Shown here: positions 8,757 through 17,885 of the stretch, piece after piece
Layout of the letters: each line of letters starts with the position of its first letter
How positions within the stretch are numbered: position 1 is the first letter of the stretch
Assembly (NCBI RefSeq): GCF_020832325.1
Contig: NZ_JAFIEU010000014.1
Location: forward strand, 1 to 58,120
DNA length: 58,120 nt
Reading direction: 5' to 3'
Source of the DNA: Lunatimonas sp.
GTDB lineage: Bacteria > Bacteroidota > Bacteroidia > Cytophagales > Cyclobacteriaceae
Notes under the pieces: model-generated
What the model was told of the DNA's origin: nothing
Databases searched by the model: none
Seen by the model: the letters and a program-made list of their open reading frames with translations, nothing else
Made by a program: the position numbers and the translations under genes

Positions 8757-9491
8757 TCACCAATCCTCCAAATCGCTGTCCTCCTCAGTTGGCCGCAGGT
8801 TGGTCAAGAGCTGATGCATCATGCTGGATAGAGCCACGGGGTATTTTAATTCTCCCATTCGCAGAAACCGGTGGGTTTGGATCAGATTCTCGTAGTTGCA
8901 GTCTGGAATGTGCTTTGGAATCTCGTATATTCTCGGATCAGACTTATCAAAAGGTGGTGGAACCTTTGCCCCATAGAAGAAAGGCATGAGGGTTTTGGAG
9001 ATCGACACGGCAATTATATCTACCCGGTTTTTGGCCAAATACTCAGTCAGTTGCTCATTGATCTCGGTAAAAAACTGCAGGGATTCTGCCAGCCGTACCC
9101 GCGAACCTGCGCGGGATTTTCCTTTTGTCTTCAGGTGTTTGATTTGGCTTTTTCCCTGCTTTTTTCGCACCATATATGCCCGGAATACCTTGTGGTGTAC
9201 CGTTTCATTGTCCTCAAAAAAACCCGTTGCCGCCAGCCCAGATTCGAGCAAGACCATCACGTAATTCAAAACCTGCCCGGAATGCATGGGAGGATTTATT
9301 GGGTAAGCTATCTGCAAGGGAAGGCGTAAAAAAAAAGCACTCCCGTTGGTAGCGTACCGAATTTGGTGTTTTTCTAGGTCGTATTCGCCAACAAACTCTT
9401 TGCTTTGAATCAGGTGGTACAGTCGGATGACATCTTCTTCAGGTATCAGATGGTGGATCACAGGGTAGTATTTATAGCGATTGGAGACCAA
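8757..9491 (-). CDS. Vms1-like release factor (VLRF1) domain protein
   Basis: The central part reads as a VLRF1 domain, the eRF1-like fold of Vms1/ANKZF1 that releases nascent chains from stalled 60S or 50S complexes. The diagnostic stretch VFRAYMVRKKQGKSQ (residues about 102-116) aligns with the FHRYTVRxKQGGSQ motif, including the Gln of the GSQ loop (Gln116). It is followed by KSRAGSRVRLAESLQFFTEI, matching the helix with conserved Arg and Glu, and later DPRIYEIP. Function in ribosome quality control is inferred. The only upstream start in frame is TTG at 9491; a GTG at 9461 is an alternative. Confidence 0.72.
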   Translation of the reverse strand: MVSNRYKYYPVIHHLIPEEDVIRLYHLIQSKEFVGEYDLEKHQIRYATNGSAFFLRLPLQIAYPINPPMHSGQVLNYVMVLLESGLAATGFFEDNETVHHKVFRAYMVRKKQGKSQIKHLKTKGKSRAGSRVRLAESLQFFTEINEQLTEYLAKNRVDIIAVSISKTLMPFFYGAKVPPPFDKSDPRIYEIPKHIPDCNYENLIQTHRFLRMGELKYPVALSSMMHQLLTNLRPTEEDSDLEDW

Positions 9492-9516
9492 ATATATAAA
9501 GAGACAGCGCAGGGAT

Positions 9517-9546
9517 TTGAGATTCTTTTATTATTCGTTAACTTTA
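9517..9546 (+). promoter_or_regulatory. Predicted Bacteroidota-type promoter of the PhyH gene
   Basis: TTG at 9517-9519 is followed by exactly 19 bases and then TAACTTTA at 9539-9546. This matches the Bacteroidota primary sigma consensus TTG-N19-TAnnTTTG at all but the last base. Transcription would begin near 9552, giving a 5' leader of about 20 bases to the ATG at 9571. Confidence 0.5.
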
Positions 9547-9558
9547 GATAAATCTAAG
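9543..9558. promoter_or_regulatory. Palindromic box over the PhyH promoter
   Basis: TTTAGATAAATCTAAG contains the inverted repeat TTAGAT-AA-ATCTAA (9544-9557). It overlaps the -7 box and the likely start point. It agrees with the DtxR/MntR-type box at 1175-1190 in 13 of 16 positions. A repressor bound here would block the promoter; that the metalloregulator binds it is only inferred. Confidence 0.35.
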
Positions 9559-9570
9559 TCCAATAGTCAA

Positions 9571-10434
9571 ATGCATAAACCCAAAACCCCATTTAGTCCC
9601 GAACAGATGCTGCAGTTTCAGCAGGACGGGTACTTGATTGTGAGAGATTTTTGTTCCAAGGCAGAAGTGGACCGTCTCTACGGCGTAGCCCTAGAGGATG
9701 ACGCCATGCGCACCAACGCCATGGATTTGAATGATCAAACCGGCAAAAAGACACGTCTCTCCCTGTGGTTTACCCCCGGAAGAGATCCATTTGGTTACCT
9801 CGTGCGTACCGAAAAGATGGTACATCGGGTTCACCAATTGATGGGAGGAGACTCTCCCGTGTGCCATTTCCATTCCAAGCTTATGCAAAAGGAACCCAAG
9901 GTAGGCGGGGCTTGGGAATGGCATCAAGATTATGGTTACTGGTATAAGAATCAATTTATTTACCCGGATAGGATGATGAGTGTCATGATCGCACTCACCG
10001 AGGCCAATCAAGAAAACGGGTGTCTACAGGTGATTAAGGGATCACACCGCATGGGTCGCCTTAACCACGGTTTTACCGGTGAACAGGTGGGGGCTGATAT
10101 GGTAATGGTTGACAATGCCCTGAAGACCATGGAGTTGGTTTATTGTGAATTACAACCAGGAGATGCTTTGTTTTTCCATAGCAATATGCTGCACCGGTCG
10201 GAGGCCAACCTCTCTGACCGCCCGAGGTGGTCTCTGATTGCCTGCTACAATACCCTGGATAATATCGCTTACAGTGAGAAATCTCCCGCATGGAGGATTC
10301 CCTTGGAGACAGTCCCTGACGAAGCCGTTACAGAGTGGGACTTTGAATCGCTTTCTAAGGCGGATTTCCTAACCAAAGACCGCGACCCAGCACTGAAAGA
10401 AACTGGCTGGGAATCGGATGTTAAGGTAAAATAA
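9571..10434 (+). CDS. Phytanoyl-CoA dioxygenase (PhyH) family protein
   Basis: This is a predicted Fe(II)/2-oxoglutarate-dependent hydroxylase. The metal triad is visible: HxD in WHQDYGYW near residue 117 and the distal His in FFHSNMLHRS near residue 205, followed by Arg in NLSDRPRWSL for 2-oxoglutarate. The substrate is unknown; close relatives act on small molecules such as ectoine. The start at 9571 (MHKPKTPFSPEQMLQFQQDGYLIV) gives the family N-terminus; an in-frame ATG 30 codons upstream overlaps the predicted promoter and is rejected. It is followed by the leader repeat and the Gfo/Idh/MocA gene. Confidence 0.85.
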   Translation: MHKPKTPFSPEQMLQFQQDGYLIVRDFCSKAEVDRLYGVALEDDAMRTNAMDLNDQTGKKTRLSLWFTPGRDPFGYLVRTEKMVHRVHQLMGGDSPVCHFHSKLMQKEPKVGGAWEWHQDYGYWYKNQFIYPDRMMSVMIALTEANQENGCLQVIKGSHRMGRLNHGFTGEQVGADMVMVDNALKTMELVYCELQPGDALFFHSNMLHRSEANLSDRPRWSLIACYNTLDNIAYSEKSPAWRIPLETVPDEAVTEWDFESLSKADFLTKDRDPALKETGWESDVKVK

Positions 10435-10467
10435 TCCCGGAACCAGCCTTTTACCATCCGCTGATCT

Positions 10468-10591
10468 CCATCTGACCATTAAAAATCAATTATAGACACA
10501 TGAAATCGAGCATGACGTAGCCGTCACACAGTGGGATGATTATTTCCCATGCGAGATTCCATCTGACCTTTGAAAAACAAAAAATAAACAG
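10468..10591 (+). repeat. Leader repeat, copy A
   Basis: This intergenic element immediately precedes the Gfo/Idh/MocA gene. Its core starts with ATGAAATCGAGCATGACG (10500), continues through a TGACG/CGTCA mini-hairpin and a TGGGA/TCCCA hairpin, and ends with GAGATTCCATCTGACC. CCATCTGACC occurs twice (10468 and 10559), each time 32-33 bases before an ATGAAA (10500 and 10592). The same core occurs at 45361-45461 before another gene. The arrangement looks like a duplicated gene leader including the first two codons. Role unknown; a regulatory RNA leader or a small mobile unit are both possible. Confidence 0.7.
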
Positions 10592-11785
10592 ATGAAAATA
10601 GCCATGCTAGGTTCGGGTTTTATTGCCCGATTTTATGCCGATTCTCTGCACGCGCAGCGAAGGGTAGATCATATTCACCACGTTTATTCCCGTACTGACG
10701 CCAACGCGGAGCGCTTCGCCACAGACTATGGATTGGCCCATTTTACTGCTGACATGCGGACAGCCATTGAGCACCCCGATACGGATGTTGTGCTAATTGC
10801 GCTTCCAAACCACCAGCATCTAGAGGCTGTGTTGGCCTGTGCGGAGGCAAGGAAGCCGGTACTCTGTACCAAGCCCTTGGGCAGAAACGCAGTAGAGGCC
10901 AAGGAAATGCTGTTGGCGGTGGAGAAAGCGGGAATATTTGGCGGGTATTTGGAAGACCTGTGCTATACCCCCAAATTTTTGAAAGCACTGAAAAGTGTTC
11001 AGGAGGGAAGTCTGGGAAGGATTTTGTGGACCAAGTCTCGGGAGGCCCATCCCGGTCCGCACAGCGATTGGTTTTGGGACAAGGAGAAGTCAGGAGGTGG
11101 GGCCATCATCGATCTGGGTTGCCATTGCGTGGAAATAGGAAGGAATTTCATCGGCAAAGATATCAGACCGTTGGAGGTCATGTGCTGGGCCGATACCCAG
11201 GTTCATCCCATTGAGGCAGAGGATCATGCAATCGGCCTGGTAAAATATGCGAATGGTGCAATCGGCCAATTTGAAGTTAGCTGGACCTTTCGGGGTGGCA
11301 TGGATCTCCGGGATGAGGTGATGGGTACTGAGGGAACAGTATGGTTGAATAGCTTCTTAAGAACGGGGTTTGAGATGTTCACTACGGGCAAGGGGAGTGG
11401 TTATGTGGCAGAAAAGGCAGAGTCGAATTCGGGCTGGTTATTTCCTGTGGGAGATGAAGCCCATGAGCTAGGGTACCCTCACATGTTTACCGATATGTTT
11501 GACGCATTGGAAAAGGGACGTGAACCGCTCGAAACCTTTTACGACGGGTATGTGGTCAATGCGATATTGGACGCAGCTTTTTTGTCGGCCCAATCAAGAA
11601 AATGGGAACCGGTAAAATTAGATATATGGCGCGGAGAGGATGGCAATAGGTTAGGTACATCGTACGCAGAACACGACGAAAACCATTACCTGATCAAACG
11701 GGAAATTCTTCCAAACGGTGATCAAAAGTTGATTCTCAAGCACAAGTCCACCGGAGAGATCAGCCAAACCGTAACACGAAGTTAA
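10592..11785 (+). CDS. Gfo/Idh/MocA family oxidoreductase
   Basis: The N-terminal Rossmann domain begins [18 protein letters not shown]. The family segment [19 protein letters not shown] holds the catalytic Lys of the (E/T)KP motif near residue 94, and [13 protein letters not shown] (about 175-187) contains the conserved His. These enzymes use NAD(P) to oxidise or reduce sugars, inositols or related compounds. The substrate is not evident. The last 45 residues are polar and look like an added tail. The gene follows the PhyH gene and the leader repeat, consistent with a small catabolic unit. Confidence 0.88.
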   Translation: MKIAMLGSGFIARFYADSLHAQRRVDHIHHVYSRTDANAERFATDYGLAHFTADMRTAIEHPDTDVVLIALPNHQHLEAVLACAEARKPVLCTKPLGRNAVEAKEMLLAVEKAGIFGGYLEDLCYTPKFLKALKSVQEGSLGRILWTKSREAHPGPHSDWFWDKEKSGGGAIIDLGCHCVEIGRNFIGKDIRPLEVMCWADTQVHPIEAEDHAIGLVKYANGAIGQFEVSWTFRGGMDLRDEVMGTEGTVWLNSFLRTGFEMFTTGKGSGYVAEKAESNSGWLFPVGDEAHELGYPHMFTDMFDALEKGREPLETFYDGYVVNAILDAAFLSAQSRKWEPVKLDIWRGEDGNRLGTSYAEHDENHYLIKREILPNGDQKLILKHKSTGEISQTVTRS

Positions 11786-11980
11786 TTTCCGTTCAAAACT
11801 GATTTTTACAGAAAATAAAATACGCAGCAGCATCATGGCCATAATTTGTCATTTTGCGCCTTCTTTACAGGCATTGGTAGTGCAGGACGCTGTGGTTAAC
11901 AGCTTTTTTCCTACTTAGGCCTGCATGCTACGTGTAAAATCATTAAACTTGCGCTCCTTTTTATCCAAGGGGATATTCGT

Positions 11981-14173
11981 ATGAACATTATCTGGCGTTT
12001 TTGCGCATTAATACTTATCGGAATGCTGACCCTTTTTGCCCAACAGGTCATGGGGCAAAAGATCAACGCCAAGTACCAACTGCCTATAAAAAAATCCTCG
12101 TCACCCATTATCGTGGATGGTGTGATGGACGAGCAGGGTTGGGCCGACGCTGAAGTAGCTACCGATTTTTTTATGATCTTGCCGATGGATACCAGCTTTT
12201 CACAGGTTAGGACAGACGTGCGTATGACCTACGATGACCAAAACCTGTACATCTTGGTGATTAACTTTCACGCGGTTCCGGGACCTTACTATGTAGAGTC
12301 TCTGCGCAGGGACTTTTCTTTTGGGAAGAATGACAATTTTCTCCTTTTTATGGATCCCTTTGATGACCAAACCAACGGTTTCAGTTTTGGGGCAAATGCT
12401 GCTGGGGCCCAGTGGGATGGAATTATGTATGAAGGAGGAAAGGTGGACTTAAGCTGGGACAATAAATGGGTTTCCAAAGTCCAAAATTACGACGACAAGT
12501 GGATCTGGGAGGCCTCGATACCTTTTAAGTCCATCCGGTACAAAAAAGGCATTACCGAATGGGGGATTAATTTCTCCAGACTAGACTTAAAGACTACGGA
12601 AAAATCAAGTTGGGCACCGGTCCCTAGGCAGTTTCCGTCCGCATCTTTGGCTTATACAGGTTCCCTAATGTGGGATCAAGCTCCTCCGGAAGCCGGGGCT
12701 AATATATCGGTGATCCCGTATGCCATGGGCGGGTCGATCAATGATTTTGAAAACAATGCGGATCCCAGGTATCAAAACAGGGTAGGTGTGGATGCGAAAA
12801 TCGCTGTGAGTTCGTCTCTTAATCTCGACTTGACGGTCAATCCCGACTTCTCACAGGTTGAAGTAGACCGTCAGCTGACCAACTTGGACCGGTTTGAACT
12901 ATTCTTTCCTGAACGAAGGCAGTTTTTTCTTGAGAACGGAGATTTATTTGCCAATTTTGGTTATGAAAACATCCGCCCGTTTTTTTCACGACGGATAGGC
13001 TTGGATGCCCCCATACAGTTTGGTGCCAGATTGAGTGGGAAGATCAACAAGGATTGGCGTATCGGTGCCATGAACATGCAAACCGGTGCCGTGGAGGAAA
13101 CCGGCCTGCCTGCGCAAAATTTCAGCGTAGTATCCCTACAGCGCAGAGTGGCTCAGCGATCCAACATAGGCGTAATCCTGATCAATAAAACGGCATTTGA
13201 CGTGGCATCTACCACCGAGCCTGTGCAAGCAGATTACACGGACTTTAATCGAAATCTAGGACTAGAATATAACCTGGCTACCTCCAACAACCTGTGGACT
13301 GGTAAAGCGATGGTGTTAAAGTCGTTTAGTCCGGGAAACCAGGGTGACGGAATGGTACATGCCGCCAATCTAAGGTATTCCTCCGGTTCCCTTACTGCGG
13401 AGTGGCGCCACGAATACGTATCAACGGATTATACCGCAGAAGTAGGCTTTGTACCCCGTGTCGGGTATTACCGAATCAATCCCAATTTGGCGTATTTGTT
13501 TTTCCCAAAAAGTAAAAAAATCCTGCGGCACGGACCGGTAGCCAATACGTCCCTATACTATGACATGGACTTGAACCAGACGGATAACATCACCCGGTTC
13601 GGGTATACCACGCGTTTTCGAACGCAGGCGGATTTTACCGTTTTTGGGGAATACAATCGGATTTTGTTACAAGCACCGTTTGATCCAACCAATTTTAGCG
13701 GAAATACCCTCGATGCCTTTACCGACCACAGCTGGTATAATTTCGGTGCGGAGTTTATCTCCAAACCGCAAAGCTTATTTACCTATGCAGCATCCAGCCA
13801 GTATGGAGGTTACTATGCCGAAGGCCAACGCTACAACTTTATGGGCGAAATAGGGTACCGATTTCAACCCTATGTTGGCCTATCACTTTCAGCGAATTAC
13901 AATAATATACTACTGCCGGAACCTTGGGCAAGAACCTCCTTTTGGCTAGTGGGACCGAGGGCTGATATTACGTTTACCAACACGGTATTTCTCACGGCTT
14001 TTGTCCAGTACAACGAGCAAATCAACAACGTCAATCTCAACACGCGGTTCCAATGGAGGTTTAAGCCGGCATCTGACATCTTTTTGGTGTTTACCGATAA
14101 TTACCTTCCTGCCCCTTTTTACGTAAAAAACAGGTCTGTAGCGCTTAAGTTTACCTACTGGTGGACCATGTAA
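11981..14173 (+). CDS. DUF5916 outer-membrane barrel protein with CBM9-like domain
   Basis: A signal peptide (LILIGMLTLFAQQVMGQ) is followed by a CBM9-like carbohydrate-binding module, residues about 38-230 (PIIVDGVMDEQGWADA, DDQNLYILV, WEASIPFKSIRY). The remainder is rich in alternating aromatic and polar strands ending KFTYWWTM, a beta-barrel-type C-terminus, as in DUF5916 proteins. The motif NLDLTVNPDFSQVEVD and FFPERRQFFLENGDLF are recognisable for the family. It probably sits in the outer membrane and may handle glycan or sugar ligands, but the function is not established. The convergent PhyH gene begins 5 bases after it. Confidence 0.85.
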   Translation: MNIIWRFCALILIGMLTLFAQQVMGQKINAKYQLPIKKSSSPIIVDGVMDEQGWADAEVATDFFMILPMDTSFSQVRTDVRMTYDDQNLYILVINFHAVPGPYYVESLRRDFSFGKNDNFLLFMDPFDDQTNGFSFGANAAGAQWDGIMYEGGKVDLSWDNKWVSKVQNYDDKWIWEASIPFKSIRYKKGITEWGINFSRLDLKTTEKSSWAPVPRQFPSASLAYTGSLMWDQAPPEAGANISVIPYAMGGSINDFENNADPRYQNRVGVDAKIAVSSSLNLDLTVNPDFSQVEVDRQLTNLDRFELFFPERRQFFLENGDLFANFGYENIRPFFSRRIGLDAPIQFGARLSGKINKDWRIGAMNMQTGAVEETGLPAQNFSVVSLQRRVAQRSNIGVILINKTAFDVASTTEPVQADYTDFNRNLGLEYNLATSNNLWTGKAMVLKSFSPGNQGDGMVHAANLRYSSGSLTAEWRHEYVSTDYTAEVGFVPRVGYYRINPNLAYLFFPKSKKILRHGPVANTSLYYDMDLNQTDNITRFGYTTRFRTQADFTVFGEYNRILLQAPFDPTNFSGNTLDAFTDHSWYNFGAEFISKPQSLFTYAASSQYGGYYAEGQRYNFMGEIGYRFQPYVGLSLSANYNNILLPEPWARTSFWLVGPRADITFTNTVFLTAFVQYNEQINNVNLNTRFQWRFKPASDIFLVFTDNYLPAPFYVKNRSVALKFTYWWTM

Positions 14174-14178
14174 CAGGG

Positions 14179-15123
14179 TTACCACGGGTCGACCCCCAGT
14201 AGTTTTCGTCCCAGTTCTGTTAATTCTGCCTGTGGGTAACGGTTTTTCTCCCAGTTTCTGGGATCTCCGGGAAAAGCATACCCTTCTGGAGTCAGCCGTT
14301 CCTGCCAGGATCGGATGCGCCATTCCCTCAGTGCATTGTTGTGGTTTTCGGCAGGCATCATAGAGACATATTGGGCCATACGTACCTTATCTTCGCTGAG
14401 GTTAGGTCGTATGCCATGAGGTAGCGTGCTGTTGAAAATCAATAGGTCTCCCGCTTTTAACAAGACTTTGGTGATCTCAAACCCGGCAACATCCGGCATA
14501 AAGCGGTCTCTGTCCGCAGGCTGGGTTTCTTTCCAGGAATCGTAGGTTCGATAGAGTTCCGGGATGCATTGAAAGCCACCCACATTTTCGTCCGTTTGAT
14601 CGTTTAAGGCCACCAGACCCTGCACATTTTGGGGTTTGGTTTCTGGGTCATAGTCCCAGTGAATAAACCCCGGAAAGTCAAATCCCGGCCGCGCTGGCAG
14701 GTTTAAATTTGCGCGATCGATGGTAACCCAGAGTTCATCTGTGCCCCAGATATCGCAAAAAGTATCGTAGACTTTTGGATACTGACGGATATCCCACAAA
14801 AACTGGTGGTTGTAGATTTCAACCATGCCGCTATTTTTCAGCTCCTTCATTTTCATCTCGGCCCTACTGGGGGCGTACCAGGTATCGGGATTTTCCGGAT
14901 CTTTTTCTTCAAATTCCCACAGAAGCTTGGCCGTACGTTGGATAAATTCCAAGGGAACTGCATTTCTAAGTACTAGGTATCCGTTGGCAACCCAAAAGTC
15001 CCAGTCATCTTCAGTAAGAATTTTAAGCGGCCTGCCGTTGCTGCGGTCACTTAATGTGAATTTACTCGAAGTTGCGGTTGAGGGGTTACCGGGGATGTCC
15101 TTGTGATAGTGATTTGCTGCCAT
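14179..15123 (-). CDS. Phytanoyl-CoA dioxygenase (PhyH) family protein
   Basis: This is a second predicted Fe(II)/2-oxoglutarate dioxygenase, not closely similar to the one at 9571. The metal-binding HxD is in GFIHWDYDPE near residue 156, and the distal His is in FNSTLPHGIRPN near residue 239 with the following Arg. A conserved ANGYLVLRNAVP near residue 45 matches the family opening. The substrate is unknown. Because it lies among sugar-oxidising and PIG-L genes, a role in breakdown of a modified carbohydrate or lipid is possible but only inferred. It reads toward the DUF5916 gene. Confidence 0.83.
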   Translation of the reverse strand: MAANHYHKDIPGNPSTATSSKFTLSDRSNGRPLKILTEDDWDFWVANGYLVLRNAVPLEFIQRTAKLLWEFEEKDPENPDTWYAPSRAEMKMKELKNSGMVEIYNHQFLWDIRQYPKVYDTFCDIWGTDELWVTIDRANLNLPARPGFDFPGFIHWDYDPETKPQNVQGLVALNDQTDENVGGFQCIPELYRTYDSWKETQPADRDRFMPDVAGFEITKVLLKAGDLLIFNSTLPHGIRPNLSEDKVRMAQYVSMMPAENHNNALREWRIRSWQERLTPEGYAFPGDPRNWEKNRYPQAELTELGRKLLGVDPW

Positions 15124-15307
15124 GGTTATTGGGTTTGCCTTAAACTATACTACGATAATCTGAAAAATAAGATAGGGCATTTCCGTGAAAAAACCCAATA
15201 ACCTCTGCATGCTTCGGTGCGTTATTATCGGGTATTATTTCCGTTGATATAAATTAATTATAAATTTACCCTCACATCCCGTAGTTTGACCAGCTAAACC
15301 AACGCCA

Positions 15308-17785
15308 ATGAAACTGAAAAATTACCTTATCCAAAGCATCTATTTTTCTGTTTTTTATGTCTTTGTTTCCAATACGGTCATTGCTCAGACTTCCTCAGAG
15401 CTATACCATGATCTGCTGAAGTTGAAAGAAACCAAACGGGTACTCTATGTAGCGGCACATCCAGATGACGAAAATACCCGCTTGATCGCTTATATGGCCA
15501 ACCGGGAGCACGCGGAAATTGCGTATCTATCGCTTACCAGAGGTGACGGTGGTCAAAACCTTATTGGCAAGGAACTGGGTATAGAACTGGGAATGATCCG
15601 GACTCAAGAGCTTATTCGGGCCAGAGAAACGGACGGGGGCCGGCAGTTTTTTAGCCGGGCCATAGATTTTGGCTTCAGCAAGCATCCGGACGAAACCTTA
15701 AACAATTGGGACCGGGAAACCCTGCTTTCCGATGTAGTTTGGATCATCCGGAAATTTCAGCCTGACATCGTAATCAACCGGTTTAATGACACGCCAGGCA
15801 CTACCCACGGGCACCATACTACCTCCGCTATTTTGTCTCTGGAAGCGTTTGAAAAGGCAGGAGACCCCAGTGTATTTCCAGACCAGTTGAAATGGGTTCA
15901 GCCTTGGCAACCAAAAAGAGTCTTTTGGAATGCCTACAGTTGGGGCGGCCAGTATGAGCCCCAGCAGGGAAAATTATTCCACCGCTTTGAGGTAGGAGAG
16001 GTAAACCCACTGTTGGGAACAAGTTATTCTCAAGTCGCGGCAGACAGTAGGACCATGCATAAATCCCAAGGTTTTGGATCCACAGCCCAAGTGGGTGTCA
16101 GTGACGATTTCATGGAGCTGGTAATAGGAGAATCCTTTCAAACCAGCCCTTTTGAAGGAGTTAAGAACCGATGGGAGACCGTATCGGGAGGTGCAGCCAT
16201 AGAGCAGGCATTGGATGCACTAGTGGGAAATTTTGATTTCAGGTACCCTTCGAATAATGTGAAAGCCCTTTTGGCTATAAAAGACAAATTGTCTGCATTG
16301 CCATCCGGTGAAATATGGATAGTAGAAAAACAGGAAGCCGTAGATCAGTTGATTTTGGGTTGTCTGGGGTTTAAGGCAGAGTTTTTGGCCAATAAGGAAC
16401 TCTCATTCCCTACGGACGATGTGGGAGCCAGGTTGGTGGTAAATAATCCTTCGGACCTGAAGCTACAGGTGGAGTCCTTTGAGGCATTGGACCAAAAAAT
16501 ATCATTATCCAAGCCTCTTTCAGCCAACCTCCCCTTGGAAACAACCCTTCCCCTAAAAATTCCAGCGGATTTTCCCATTTCGCAGCCCTATTGGTTGAAT
16601 GACTTACCAAAGAACAACCTGTTTACCATTCCGGAGCGCACCGAGATCGGTAAGCCCTTCAATGACCCGGCTATTTCTGGTGTGCTGGAAATGAGTCTGG
16701 AGGGCCGGAAGATCAACGTACACGTTCCGCTTATTTACAAGTACAACGACCAAGTGGACGGGGAAATCAAGCAACCCTTTACCCTAGTTCCGCAGGCTTC
16801 TCTGGATATTTCGAAAGATAACCTTTTCCTTCTCAACGGAGAATCCGACGAACTAAGCGTAGAAGTATCCTTTCAAAAGGAGATATTATCCGGTAAACTG
16901 GGTTTTGAGGGATTGAGCGAATCTGAATTTGAGGTGGTGGGAGAAAAAGTAGACGAAGAGAAACGAAGAATAACCTATCAAGTTAGGCTGATGAGCCACG
17001 AGGGCCCAGAAAAAAGCACGATTGGAGTGTATTATAGCACCTCTGACGGGCAGGTCTTTCGGCAGGGAAAGAAGCGAATAAGCTACAAGCATATTCCAAA
17101 CCTCACGTATTTTCCGCCCGCTCAGTTTAATCTGATCCGATTGACTTTAAACATGACCCCTCAGCGAATTGGTTATATACCGGGCGCTGGAGACGACGTA
17201 CCTGGGGTATTGACCAACCTGGGATATCAAGTGGATTTGCTGGAAAATGGTGGACTTTCTCTGGACAGATTGCGCGCTTACTCCACTATAATTGTCGGTA
17301 TCCGAGCCTTCAACGTGAATCAGGCTCTGGCAGACAATGTCAGCAATCTTATGGATTATGTGGATCAGGGAGGCAATTTGATTGTCCAATACAACACTTC
17401 ATCGCCGTTACTGACGCGGAGCTTGGGGCCTTATTCCATCACCCTTTCCAGGGACCGGGTAGCGGTCGAGGATTCTCCAGTCAAGCCGGATTTTCAAGCG
17501 CATCGGGTAATGCATCTTCCCAACGCGATTGAGATGAAGGATTTTGAGGGCTGGGTACAGGAGCGAGGTCTGTATTTTGCAGGTGACTGGGACAGCCGTT
17601 ATGTGACTCCCCTAGAGCTACAGGATCCCGGAGAATCCCCCTCCAAGGGTTCTTTGTTATTGGCTGATTTTGGAGAAGGAACCTTCGCCTATTCCGGGAT
17701 TTCTTGGTTCCGCCTATTACCTGCGGGCGTGCCCGGGGCCATCAAACTATTTGTCAACCTAATCGAACAAGGCGGTGAAAAATAA
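15308..17785 (+). CDS. Secreted PIG-L family deacetylase with C-terminal amidotransferase-like domain
   Basis: The signal peptide ends near NTVIAQ. The zinc-binding motif AHPDDE is at residues 50-55, and the downstream HGHHTTSA supplies further ligands, as in GlcNAc-PI de-N-acetylases and MshB. Residues about 620-825 look like a ThuA/glutamine-amidotransferase-like domain (GAGDDVPGVLTNLGYQVDLLE, YSTIIVGIRAFNVN, GGNLIVQYNT). It likely deacetylates an N-acetylated sugar outside the cytoplasm. The gene is the first of a tight three-gene unit with a tiny membrane peptide and a sodium:solute symporter, which suggests hydrolysis and uptake of one substrate. Confidence 0.85.
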   Translation: MKLKNYLIQSIYFSVFYVFVSNTVIAQTSSELYHDLLKLKETKRVLYVAAHPDDENTRLIAYMANREHAEIAYLSLTRGDGGQNLIGKELGIELGMIRTQELIRARETDGGRQFFSRAIDFGFSKHPDETLNNWDRETLLSDVVWIIRKFQPDIVINRFNDTPGTTHGHHTTSAILSLEAFEKAGDPSVFPDQLKWVQPWQPKRVFWNAYSWGGQYEPQQGKLFHRFEVGEVNPLLGTSYSQVAADSRTMHKSQGFGSTAQVGVSDDFMELVIGESFQTSPFEGVKNRWETVSGGAAIEQALDALVGNFDFRYPSNNVKALLAIKDKLSALPSGEIWIVEKQEAVDQLILGCLGFKAEFLANKELSFPTDDVGARLVVNNPSDLKLQVESFEALDQKISLSKPLSANLPLETTLPLKIPADFPISQPYWLNDLPKNNLFTIPERTEIGKPFNDPAISGVLEMSLEGRKINVHVPLIYKYNDQVDGEIKQPFTLVPQASLDISKDNLFLLNGESDELSVEVSFQKEILSGKLGFEGLSESEFEVVGEKVDEEKRRITYQVRLMSHEGPEKSTIGVYYSTSDGQVFRQGKKRISYKHIPNLTYFPPAQFNLIRLTLNMTPQRIGYIPGAGDDVPGVLTNLGYQVDLLENGGLSLDRLRAYSTIIVGIRAFNVNQALADNVSNLMDYVDQGGNLIVQYNTSSPLLTRSLGPYSITLSRDRVAVEDSPVKPDFQAHRVMHLPNAIEMKDFEGWVQERGLYFAGDWDSRYVTPLELQDPGESPSKGSLLLADFGEGTFAYSGISWFRLLPAGVPGAIKLFVNLIEQGGEK

Positions 17786-17885
17786 AAGCGAGCGAAAACT
17801 TTGGACCAGCATATACGCCGGTCAAATGTTGGTTTTGGCAGTCCTGGTTTGGCTGTTTTACCTCCTAACCATCAGCTTTTCATGA
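17775..17885 (+). CDS. Putative 36-residue membrane peptide, symporter accessory candidate
   Basis: A GTG-initiated frame starts inside the end of the PIG-L gene and ends in TGA sharing bases with the symporter start (ATGA at 17882-17885). The product has a basic N-terminus (KNKSERK) followed by one hydrophobic helix (MLVLAVLVWLFYLLTI). Overlap at both ends suggests translational coupling. Small single-helix subunits are known for some sodium-coupled transporters, such as MetS with MetP. That this is a real subunit of the symporter is inference; chance is possible for so short a frame. Confidence 0.5.
   Translation: MKNKSERKLWTSIYAGQMLVLAVLVWLFYLLTISFS

Noticed and set aside
9489-9496. TATATTTG on the minus strand as promoter of the VLRF1 gene
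   Set aside because: It matches the -7 consensus, but there is no TTG at 19 bases and it overlaps the proposed start codon. It would only fit if translation began at the GTG at 9461.
10500-10520. Six-codon frame in the leader repeat as a real leader peptide
   Set aside because: It is conserved between the two copies apart from one codon, but so is the surrounding DNA, so two copies cannot show selection on the frame. It is mentioned within the leader finding only.
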